64,000 nucleotides of DNA, taken from positions 1 through 64,000 of the forward strand of contig JAFGGU010000071.1 in the NCBI GenBank assembly GCA_016930375.1. Reading direction: 5' to 3'. Under the pieces are notes generated by a model that worked only from the letters and a program-made list of their open reading frames with translations, ran no database searches and was not told the DNA's origin. The DNA is from Bacteroidales bacterium (GTDB lineage Bacteria; Bacteroidota; Bacteroidia; Bacteroidales; UBA10428). Positions 1 to 8,041 of this stretch are shown piece after piece; position 1 is the first letter of the stretch; each line of letters opens with the position of its first letter. Both the position numbers and the translations under genes were made by a program.

Positions 1-611
1 CGAGTTTTTCCTGATTCATTTTTCAGAATTATCAGGCAATCCCGCAAATGACCGATATCCGTATAAGGCAGATTCTGAGCCGATCCACGCACAGGATCAA
101 GTGCCAGCTGATCAAGCATCAATTCAACAAACATAAGCTTGGGCATATATACCTGTTCGCTTTCCGATGTTAACTCCTTTGCAAAGGCCGAAGGAGAAAG
201 ATTGCTGGCTATGATTGGAGTGACGGGACAAAGTTCCTGGTACAGATGAAGCTGTTTTTGCTTTTCTGTTTTCAAATCATAGGGTCCCTTTCTCAGCTCC
301 AGCATTCTTCCGTCTTCAGTCACCAGGAACAGGTTCCTTAAAGCCCTCAGGGGAATATGCTCCAGGGCTCGGTAAACCGAGAGATATACTGAACTTTTAG
401 GTGAGCCGTCGGGTTTGCGTACGCATCTTTTATTAATATATTCTGAAGGCAGCAGGTTTCGGGCAATGTCCTGATCCACTTCAAAAAAGATAGCCTGTCC
501 CCGTGTTTTTTTACGGGTGCCGGTCGCGAGGTACTCTGCAAAATCCTTGGGAGGCAGCATGGAGGCAATCAGGGCCTCAGGCAAAACACTCAGATAAATA
601 TAAGTATTCAT
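1..611 (-). CDS. Hypothetical protein, partial (runs off the left edge)
   Basis: Open minus-strand frame from ATG at 611 (MNTYIYLSVLPEALIASMLPPKDFAEYLATGTRKKTRGQAIFFEVDQD...) to the window edge; not listed in the ORF track because it is truncated. Confidence 0.75.
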   Translation of the reverse strand, partial: MNTYIYLSVLPEALIASMLPPKDFAEYLATGTRKKTRGQAIFFEVDQDIARNLLPSEYINKRCVRKPDGSPKSSVYLSVYRALEHIPLRALRNLFLVTEDGRMLELRKGPYDLKTEKQKQLHLYQELCPVTPIIASNLSPSAFAKELTSESEQVYMPKLMFVELMLDQLALDPVRGSAQNLPYTDIGHLRDCLIILKNESGKT

Positions 612-620
612 TATAATAAG

Positions 621-652
621 TGATTAGGTGATTAGGTGATTAGGTGATTGGT
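621..652. repeat. 8-bp tandem repeat (tgattagg)n
   Basis: tgattagg tgattagg tgattagg tgattgg just upstream of the CDS start at 611. Confidence 0.8.
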
Positions 653-721
653 GTTTACATAGTAGTACGATTTATCCTAAGTTACTTATTTTAAGACTTA
701 ATAACAAGAAAAATCAAAAAA

Positions 722-764
722 GAAAATCCCTGCAGGTTTTATTCAACCTTGCAGGGATTTTTCA
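722..764 (-). terminator. Rho-independent terminator-like hairpin
   Basis: AAAATCCCTGCAGG ... CCTTGCAGGGATTTTT inverted repeat immediately downstream of the yceI-like gene; A/T tracts on both sides. Confidence 0.75.
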
Positions 765-782
765 CTTTGAAAAAATTTCTTC

Positions 783-1409
783 TTAATTCGAATACAGATC
801 AATGGCCAGCGTCATATCATCATAGATGAACTGGTCTTTCAATTCTGCGAAAATAGATTTTGACTGATAGTTGACCCCCCACTGCGTACGGTCAATGGTA
901 AAAGACGGGGTGGTTGCAACGAGCTTGCCGTTCAAAAGATTGATGCTGGCATCAAAGCTTATTTTCTTTGTGATCCCTTTCATAGTCAGGTCCCCTTCGA
1001 TCCGGTGTGTTGCCTTGGCAGCCCCGGCGGCCGGTCCGCTCACTTTTGTCACTTTGGTAATTGAAAACCTGCCAGTTGGATATTTGGCAACATCAAAGAA
1101 ATCTGCTGATTTCAAGTGTCCCACCAGCCGGTTATTCATGCCCTCATCTTTCAGGTCAAGGTTAACGATTGAATTGAAGTCAATGGTGAAAGACCCGCCG
1201 ATAATTTCATTTTTGTCAATTATTACTTCTCCTCCCGTAAGCTTTACATATCCGGTGTGCTCACCGGTAGGCTTTTTGCCAAGCCAGTTTACCCTGCTGT
1301 CCGTTGTATTTATGGCAAGTTTTTTAAATGAAGCTGTCTGGGCCTGGAGCGAAAGACCTGAATATGCTATTAATGAAGCAATTACAAATATTATGGATTT
1401 TTTGTTCAT
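783..1409 (-). CDS. YceI family (lipocalin-like) periplasmic protein
   Basis: 208 aa with signal peptide; VNWLGKKPTGEHTGYVKLTGGEV...GSFTIDFNSI...FDVAKYPTGRFSIT pattern of YceI domain. Confidence 0.85.
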   Translation of the reverse strand: MNKKSIIFVIASLIAYSGLSLQAQTASFKKLAINTTDSRVNWLGKKPTGEHTGYVKLTGGEVIIDKNEIIGGSFTIDFNSIVNLDLKDEGMNNRLVGHLKSADFFDVAKYPTGRFSITKVTKVSGPAAGAAKATHRIEGDLTMKGITKKISFDASINLLNGKLVATTPSFTIDRTQWGVNYQSKSIFAELKDQFIYDDMTLAIDLYSN

Positions 1410-1475
1410 GTTGTACTCTTTTTAAATGTTTAAAATCTGGTTACAAACATTAAACACAAAATCCAGATAATGGTT

Positions 1476-1496
1476 CAGATCAAATGGTTTGATCTG
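1476..1496. promoter_or_regulatory. Perfect 9-bp-arm palindrome in the yceI upstream region
   Basis: CAGATCAAA TGG TTTGATCTG. Confidence 0.5.
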
Positions 1497-1526
1497 TTTC
1501 TTTTAACAAAAGTTTAACAGAAATCC

Positions 1527-2798
1527 TCAATTGTCAAGTTCCCTGGTGATATTGATGGCAGCGATGGTTCCGTCGGCTATAGCAGTGGTGATCTGCCTGT
1601 ATTTCTTACTCCTTACATCGCCAACAGCATAAACATCGGGCAGGTTGGTCCGCATATCCTCATCGGTCTTCAAATAGCCCCACTGGTCGAGTTCAAGCAT
1701 GCCACCGAACAGGTCAATGTTGGGTTTCATGCCCACAAAAATGAAAATCCCATCCGTCACCAGTTCACGCGTTGTGTGATCCTGAAGATTTTCTACAGCC
1801 ACTACCATTTTGTCGCCGCGGCGTTCAAATGACCTCGGTTCATGACGGAACAGCACTTCAACCCGTGGATTGGCAAGCAGTTTCTCCTGCGCTTGTTTGT
1901 TGGCCTGAAATTTTTCAAACTGATGCACCATTGTTACCCTGGTGGCAAACTTGGTTATGAATTCGGCTTCTTCCACCGCTGAATTGCCGCCTCCAATAAC
2001 AATAACCTCTTTGTCGGCGTAATATTTGGCATCACAGGTGGCACAATAGGATAGTCCTTTGCCTTTGAATTCACTTTCTCCCGGTATATTCAGGTAATTT
2101 GGGGAGGTTCCGGTTGCAATGATGATTTTCCGGGCCTGCAGGGTTTCATATTCATCAATGATAATCTCTTTTTTCTGCAGATCAACCCGTGTGACATCCA
2201 CGGCTACTTTAAAAACGCTTCCGCATTTTTTGGTCTGCTCCGACATGTTGTGTGACAGCATATAGCCGGGCTGGGGGTCAATGAAACCAGGATAGTTGGA
2301 TATCTGATGCGTGAGACTGACATATCCGCCTGGCAGTCCGGTATCAATCAATACCGTATTGACACGGGCCTGGCAAAGGTACAATCCTGCGGTAAGACCT
2401 CCGGGACCGCTGCCGATGATGGCAACATCGTAAGGCGTGGTATAGGGTTTGATCCGGCTTTTGATTGCGTCGGCCTTTTCAGCCGGGAGCATGGAGTTGA
2501 GGTTGAACATGATTTCGGAACGCTTGATCCCTCCTGTAAGGCGGATTCCCACCTCATGACCCTTGTCAAAGAAAATCAGGGTTGGCGAACTGTAAACGCC
2601 CAGCCTTTCAGCAAGATCACGGTTCTGTTGGCGAAAAACCTTCAGAAATTTTATATCTTCCCCATAAAGTTCTGCCAGCGATTCAAACTTGGGAGCCAAT
2701 GCCTCGCAGGGGGGACATTCGTTCGAATAGAAGTCGAGCACTACTTTGCCGGCTTGCAGAACTTCCTTTTCAAAATCAGTGGTGATAATTTCTTTCAT
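1527..2798 (-). CDS. Thioredoxin domain fused to thioredoxin reductase
   Basis: N-terminal thioredoxin fold with CPPC active site (FYSNECPPCEALAPKF), then FAD site GSGPGGLTAGLY, reductase CATC site, NADPH site GGGNSAVEEA and YAVGDVR. Confidence 0.9.
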   Translation of the reverse strand: MKEIITTDFEKEVLQAGKVVLDFYSNECPPCEALAPKFESLAELYGEDIKFLKVFRQQNRDLAERLGVYSSPTLIFFDKGHEVGIRLTGGIKRSEIMFNLNSMLPAEKADAIKSRIKPYTTPYDVAIIGSGPGGLTAGLYLCQARVNTVLIDTGLPGGYVSLTHQISNYPGFIDPQPGYMLSHNMSEQTKKCGSVFKVAVDVTRVDLQKKEIIIDEYETLQARKIIIATGTSPNYLNIPGESEFKGKGLSYCATCDAKYYADKEVIVIGGGNSAVEEAEFITKFATRVTMVHQFEKFQANKQAQEKLLANPRVEVLFRHEPRSFERRGDKMVVAVENLQDHTTRELVTDGIFIFVGMKPNIDLFGGMLELDQWGYLKTDEDMRTNLPDVYAVGDVRSKKYRQITTAIADGTIAAINITRELDN

Positions 2799-2830
2799 AG
2801 GATTGGTTATTTTTATCTCAGATCGTTAAT

Positions 2831-2899
2831 AACGAACACCGATCACCGATTAACGATTACTGTTTACTTTTTACTTTTTACTTTTTACTTTTTACTGCT
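2831..2899. repeat. Degenerate 7-bp tandem array, core (acttttt)x4
   Basis: accgatc accgatt aacgatt actgttt acttttt acttttt acttttt acttttt actgctt. Confidence 0.8.
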
Positions 2900-4208
2900 T
2901 ACCATTTCCCGAATTATACAACGCTATCCCCAGCTCCATCAACTCCCTCACCGGCCGGCAATCCGGAGCATGCAGGTTCTTTTCGCGGTTGTACGCCACA
3001 CTCGCACAGCCTCCACCGCAGGCCAGTCTGACATTGCACGTTGAACAAGCTTTTATGCTTAAAATATCGCGCTGCTGCCATGTATCAACCCGGTCCTGGT
3101 ATAATTCCTCACGGGGATAAAACATTCCCAGTTCTTCCCCTGGTTTACCGACTGTTGCCGTGCATGAATAGATCCTGCCGGTATAATCAAATGCCCATTC
3201 TGTTTTGCAACCCGGGCATGAATCAAATAATGGTAAGGGTAATTCTCCGTTTTCAAAAAGGAATTTTGAAACAGAAAAGGCAGGCTTATGGAATTCAAGC
3301 AGATGTGGGTGTTGAAGAATAAGGTCATACAGTTCCCTGTACAGATCGATCCTGGAATAGAGCCTGGACTGCTGAGACTGACAGTAATGAAGCTCATAAT
3401 TACGCCCCAGCTGGGTTTTAAACAGCGGTGACTACGTCCAGCCTTTATCAATCGCATACCTAGCCAGATCGGGCAATGAGGCCATGTTATCGCGGTCCAG
3501 CACCACCCTTAAATTCACGGGTAATTTTGCTTCAAGGGCTGCATCAATACCTCTGACTATCTGAATAAAGGTCCCCTGTCCTCCCTTCAGTGGGCGTCTT
3601 TCATTGTGCACTTTCTCGGGACCATCCAGAGTGACCTGAATTTCCCTGATGCCAGTCTGCGAGAGCAAAGGGATAAACTCGTGCAGGTTGTAACCATTGG
3701 TCACCACTGCGAGTTCGAGGCCTGCCTTCCGGCACTGTCCAATGAAAAACTCAAGGAAATTCTTGTTTTGCTGACTATTCAGAAGGGGTTCTCCGCCAAA
3801 TAAAGTAACGTATTTTCTTCGTCCTTTGAAATGATCGAGAATATAACGGAAGAATGCATCCGCAACCTCAGGGCTGTTCCCGCCGGTCTGGTTGGCATAG
3901 CCTTCCTGGTAACAATAGGAGCAATTAAAATTGCACGAGTAAGTGGGAGCATAAAAAAGCTGGATCTCATCGGTTTCACGCGCATCAATAAAATCAAGGT
4001 ATTTGCTGCGAAACAGCTTTTCTTCCTGCGCAGGATCAACAACGTATCCCTTGCTGATGTATTCAGGATCATCGATGATCCTGCCGTTCATGACACGTTC
4101 AGCTTCCCCGGAAGTAAGAATGTCGGCATTCCCCGAAAGCACATTCACCAGGAAATAATCATCTGACCGGTGAATCCTGGAAAGAATATTATGCCTGGAA
4201 AGCTCCAT
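2892..4208 (-). pseudogene. Radical SAM/SPASM protein interrupted by one in-frame TAG (amber) codon
   Basis: ORFs 3432..4208 and 2892..3125 share a frame (4208-3125=1083). Only TAG at 3434-3432 interrupts. N-part has the radical SAM motif CNFNCSYCYQEG and GGEPLL; C-part has SPASM-like Cys (CPGCKTEW...YSCTA...CSTCNVRLACGGGC...C). Confidence 0.75.
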
Positions 4209-4220
4209 GGATCATACGGA

Positions 4221-4319
4221 TCAGTCGTGGCAACCGGCAACGATCTTTGAGGTTTTTGCGCAACACTGGGCCACCTTCTGGCTCTTACCGGCTTTTTTCT
4301 TGGTTGTTAGAGATTTCAT
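4221..4319 (-). CDS. 32-aa Cys-containing small peptide, candidate modified-peptide precursor
   Basis: Read directly: MKSLTTKKKAGKSQKVAQCCAKTSKIVAGCHD*. Between and co-directional with the radical SAM and methyltransferase genes; below the ORF-track size cutoff. Confidence 0.5.
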   Translation of the reverse strand: MKSLTTKKKAGKSQKVAQCCAKTSKIVAGCHD

Positions 4320-4321
4320 AT

Positions 4322-4386
4322 GGAATTATGAATTATGAATTATAAATGGGTTTAACTCGTCACTCGTTACTCATTACTCATTACTG
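4322..4386. repeat. Two adjoining 7-bp tandem arrays (gaattat)x3 and (actcNtN)x4-5
   Basis: gaattat gaattat gaattat ... actcgtc actcgtt actcatt actcatt actgctc. Confidence 0.8.
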
Positions 4387-4387
4387 C

Positions 4388-5053
4388 TCAGGAACAGCAG
4401 CAACATTTCTTTTCCTTCTTGCCAAAGATAGTAAAACTGGCGACTTCGATCATCCCTTTGGAATAGGGTTTGCTTTCTTCGAGAATGCGGATATCTGAAA
4501 ATCCTGCTTCAGTTAAAGTTTGCAGGTATTCCTCCCGGGTTACGGCGCCTGCCCAGCATTCAGAAACAGCCACCGGATCATTCCTGTATTGCTCAGGCAC
4601 AGGAGAGATTGAATAAATATCACTCACCACGAACCTGCCCCCGCCTTTCAATATCCGATACACTTCATTCCATACCCTTAGTTTATCAGCTGCATGGTTA
4701 ATTGTGCAATTGGAAATGATGAGATCAGCGACACCCCCCGGTATGGCAATATGTTCCAGGTCAGATTGAACAAAACTTACATTGGAAATGCCGAGCTTAC
4801 CGGCGGTTTTCCGGGCTGTCTCCAGCATGCCGTCTGAGGCATCCACTCCAAAAACGAATCCGTTTGCGCCAACAGCTTCTGCCATGCGAAGCACATCAGT
4901 CCCCCTGCCGCTGCCCAGGTCAACACAACATTCCCCTGGCTGGGGTTCGGCGTAATTTACAGCCCCGCCGCAGGAAAGGCAGCAGGACTCATTGGCCAAT
5001 TCAGAATAGCGGATGTTGATTGAGGAAGTGTCCATTTGATTATTTCGTTGCAA
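4388..5053 (-). CDS. ArsM-like SAM-dependent methyltransferase with Cys-rich C-terminus (likely start 5035)
   Basis: VDLGSGRGTDVLRMAEAVG...GVDASDGML; ISNCTINHAADK and VSECWAGA Cys positions resemble As(III) methyltransferases; ends KKEKKCCCCS. Confidence 0.75.
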   Translation of the reverse strand: MQRNNQMDTSSINIRYSELANESCCLSCGGAVNYAEPQPGECCVDLGSGRGTDVLRMAEAVGANGFVFGVDASDGMLETARKTAGKLGISNVSFVQSDLEHIAIPGGVADLIISNCTINHAADKLRVWNEVYRILKGGGRFVVSDIYSISPVPEQYRNDPVAVSECWAGAVTREEYLQTLTEAGFSDIRILEESKPYSKGMIEVASFTIFGKKEKKCCCCS

Positions 5054-5109
5054 ATATATAATAATTTATATATGTTTATATGTCCCAAAACAAATTTAAT
5101 CAGATACTC

Positions 5110-6465
5110 CTAGAAGGTCATCGTAAACACCGTTTCCACATCTGGTTCCGAATGCGCTGTGATGGTGGCATTATGCAACCGAAGAATTTGTTTGGAAAGA
5201 CTTAAACCGATGCCTGATCCCGAAGGTTTGGTAGTAAAGAAGGGAATAAAAATTTTATCGAGAACATCCTTGAGTATGCCGGGACCATTGTCAATGACCT
5301 GCAGGGTTATCCTCCCCCGCTTATTCATGAAGCCCAGCAGCTGAATTTTTCCGGAGGGTCTTCCGTTCAGGGCATGCATGGCATTCTTGAGCAGGTTGAT
5401 CAGCACCTGTTCAATCAGCTGATCATCGGCCGTGAATTCGAGGCTTTCGGGATCAACCCTGACGACAAACTCGAAACCGCAGTTGTGGATCTCTTCCTCC
5501 ATGAGGTTTTCAATGTTGCTAAAAAGCTCCCGGATGCTGCAAAGCTTGAAATTTGGTTTCGGTATGCGGGTCAGGTTACGGTAAGTGTTCACAAAATGAA
5601 GAAGGCCGGTGCTTCTTTTGTTGATCGTCTGCAGGGCTTCCTGGATCTCGCCAACGGATTCCCTGTCGATTTCCAGTGATTCCCCGTTGCCCTGGGCAAC
5701 CATGCCCTTCAGCATCAGATCAAGTGTTGAGGATAACGATGCAATGGGCGTAATGGAATTCATGATCTCATGGGTCAGCACCCGGATTAGCTTCTGCCAT
5801 GCTTCAGTTTCCTGTTCTTCCAGAACATTCTGAATATCTTTAATGGTTACCAGATAGATCAATTTATCCTTCACTTTAATGGTAGAAGCGTAAATGGCGA
5901 GCTGCAGAAAGTCATCCTCATACTGGACCTTCACGAGTTTGTTCTCGCCCGGTTTGATGGTAAGCAATGTATTAACAAGTTCCGGGCTGAGCGTTTCCAG
6001 CATCTTAATATTCCGGATGCTGGCCATCTGGAATAACTTCTTGGCGGTCTTGTTGATAAGTTCGATATTACCATCCACGGTGTATGCAATGACACTAACA
6101 TCAATATTCTGAACAATGGTCTGCAGGTAATGAAAACTCTCCTCTTTCTCGGCCCTGACCTTTTGAAAGTCCTGCATAACCTCGTTGAAAGCCTTGTTCA
6201 ATTCATTGAATGTACCACCCATACCTTCGATCTGGTAGGAACGGGTGAATTCCGAGAACCGTATCGATTGCAGAAAACTAGTCAATTCACGGTTTGTTTT
6301 ATCCAGGTAACGAATCAGGGAGCCAATCTGAAAAATGACCACTACTGCCACAATGGCAGGCGCAATCAGCAGATTGGATTTCAGGGAATAGAAAAGCAGG
6401 AAGATTGTCGCGGCCAGCAGGATGACGCGAACAATGATATTGAGCCTGTAATTTTTAAAAACCAT
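5110..6465 (-). CDS. Sensor histidine kinase (NtrB-like, N-terminal membrane segments)
   Basis: H-box LTHEIMNSITPIASL, N-box NLLKNAMHA, DNGPGI, GSGIGLSLSKQIL. Confidence 0.9.
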   Translation of the reverse strand: MVFKNYRLNIIVRVILLAATIFLLFYSLKSNLLIAPAIVAVVVIFQIGSLIRYLDKTNRELTSFLQSIRFSEFTRSYQIEGMGGTFNELNKAFNEVMQDFQKVRAEKEESFHYLQTIVQNIDVSVIAYTVDGNIELINKTAKKLFQMASIRNIKMLETLSPELVNTLLTIKPGENKLVKVQYEDDFLQLAIYASTIKVKDKLIYLVTIKDIQNVLEEQETEAWQKLIRVLTHEIMNSITPIASLSSTLDLMLKGMVAQGNGESLEIDRESVGEIQEALQTINKRSTGLLHFVNTYRNLTRIPKPNFKLCSIRELFSNIENLMEEEIHNCGFEFVVRVDPESLEFTADDQLIEQVLINLLKNAMHALNGRPSGKIQLLGFMNKRGRITLQVIDNGPGILKDVLDKIFIPFFTTKPSGSGIGLSLSKQILRLHNATITAHSEPDVETVFTMTF

Positions 6466-7861
6466 ATTTTTCGATCCTGCGGTACAATGAAGTTCTTGTG
6501 AGTCCGAGTTCCTGGGCTGCCTGGGAAATATTACCCTGGTTCTGTTTCATGACTTTTTCAATGATCTGTCTTTCGATCTCATCGAGATTGTAGGTATCAA
6601 ACTCAACGTCGCCGGATTTCTTCCGGGGAGGTGAAAGAATAAAATCTTCCGGTTCCAGTGAAGGAGTTTCAGTCATGATCACCGCCCTTTCAATGGCATG
6701 CTGCAATTCGCGAACATTGCCGGGCCATGCATAATGCATCAGTTTCTTCATGGCAGCCGAGGTGATACCCCTCAGGGACTTGCGGTATTTTTTTGAATAG
6801 ATCTTCAGAAAATGATCGGACAGCAGTTCAATATCATCTCCTCTTTCGCGCAAAGGAGGCAGGTGAATCTCCACTGTATTGATACGATAGAGCAGGTCCT
6901 GCCGGAAAAGATTGTTGCTCACCGTTTCATAAATATCGCTGTTTGTGGCGCAAATCAAACGCACATCAACCGTTATGGGACGGTTTGCGCCAACCCTCGT
7001 CACCTCACGGCGCTCAATCACGGTGAGTATTTTAGATTGAAGAGGTAGGGGAAGGTTGCCGATTTCGTCCAGGAACAAAGTACCATGGGTGGCTATTTCG
7101 AACCGGCCAGGCTTCTCTTTCTTGGCGTCGGTAAAGGCGCCTCTTTCGTGGCCGAATAATTCGCTTTCAAACAACGTATCACTCAGTGATCCCAGGTCGA
7201 CACTGATAAAAACCTCGTCGCGCCTGGGTGAATTGCGGTGGAGCGCCCGGGCAACCAATTCCTTGCCGGTACCATTTTCGCCCAGGATCAAAACATTGGC
7301 ATCCGTCTGCGCAACTTTCTTGATCGTGGTAAACACCTCCTGCATTTTGACCGAATTGCCGATGAAATCAACAAAGGGCTGATCCATGACGGCGCTCATT
7401 TCTTTCTGCTTGGCGCGAAGATCGTCAGCCTCGAGACGGGATCTCCTGAGCTTTATGGAAGAGGAGATCGTAGCCAGTAATTTCTCATTCTGCCAGGGTT
7501 TCAGAACAAAATCCGTTGCCCCTGATTTGATGGCCTTTACTGCCCTCTCTGCATCTCCATAGGCCGTAATGAAAACCACAACTGCCTGCGGATCGATTTC
7601 CAGTATACGTCCAAGCCAGTCAAAGCCTTCCTGTCCGCTTATGGCATCCTTGTTAAAATTCATATCGAGTAGGATCATGTCAAAGTACTCCTTGGCCATC
7701 AGATCCGGGATGTTCTGTGGATTGTTTAAAACCGTCAGCTTTTCGACATGGGGTTTAAGCAACAGCTTCAAGGCAAACAGGATATCCTCATTATCATCGA
7801 CAGCAAGAATATTACCGACTTTTTCGCTCATAATCTTTAGTTTATTTGAACCTATAAGCAA
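6455..7861 (-). CDS. Sigma54-dependent response regulator (likely start 7831)
   Basis: REC domain (AVDDNEDI...ILLDMNF), AAA+ Walker A GENGTGKE, GAFTDA motif, C-terminal Fis-type HTH. Confidence 0.95.
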   Translation of the reverse strand: MLIGSNKLKIMSEKVGNILAVDDNEDILFALKLLLKPHVEKLTVLNNPQNIPDLMAKEYFDMILLDMNFNKDAISGQEGFDWLGRILEIDPQAVVVFITAYGDAERAVKAIKSGATDFVLKPWQNEKLLATISSSIKLRRSRLEADDLRAKQKEMSAVMDQPFVDFIGNSVKMQEVFTTIKKVAQTDANVLILGENGTGKELVARALHRNSPRRDEVFISVDLGSLSDTLFESELFGHERGAFTDAKKEKPGRFEIATHGTLFLDEIGNLPLPLQSKILTVIERREVTRVGANRPITVDVRLICATNSDIYETVSNNLFRQDLLYRINTVEIHLPPLRERGDDIELLSDHFLKIYSKKYRKSLRGITSAAMKKLMHYAWPGNVRELQHAIERAVIMTETPSLEPEDFILSPPRKKSGDVEFDTYNLDEIERQIIEKVMKQNQGNISQAAQELGLTRTSLYRRIEKYGF

Positions 7862-7873
7862 ATGTAATTAATT

Positions 7874-7889
7874 TGTCCGTTTTCGTACG
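7874..7889. promoter_or_regulatory. Imperfect dyad, candidate activator binding site
   Basis: TGTCCG TTTT CGTACG about 100 bp upstream of the sigma54 promoter candidate. Confidence 0.35.
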
Positions 7890-7976
7890 CTATGTGTTTC
7901 AATATTGTACAAAATAGTCAGTAATTTATGGATATACATTATAACAAATAGTTGTATATTAACCCATTATTAGAAA

Positions 7977-7992
7977 TGGCATAATTAATGCT
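7977..7992 (+). promoter_or_regulatory. Sigma54 (-24/-12) promoter candidate
   Basis: TGGCAT AATTA ATGCT; correct GG-to-GC spacing versus TGGCAC-N5-TTGCW. Confidence 0.65.
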
Positions 7993-8041
7993 AAATTTTG
8001 TTAAAAATAAAAATATCAATCACAGCAATATAGCAGTACCT

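Noticed and set aside
871-1425. Long + strand ORF antisense to yceI (and similar antisense ORFs at 2307..3044, 14924..15301, 18088..18591, 57900..58619)
   Set aside because: They are shadow ORFs opposite well-supported coding genes, with no recognisable domains.
3059-3457. 132-aa minus ORF overlapping the rSAM interruption
   Set aside because: It is in a different frame from the rSAM gene; the true continuation is in frame 0 through the TAG and contains the SPASM-like cysteines.
4388-5053. Calling the methyltransferase a definite arsenic-resistance ArsM
   Set aside because: No arsR, acr3/arsB or arsC neighbours; only ArsM-like motifs, so substrate is left open.
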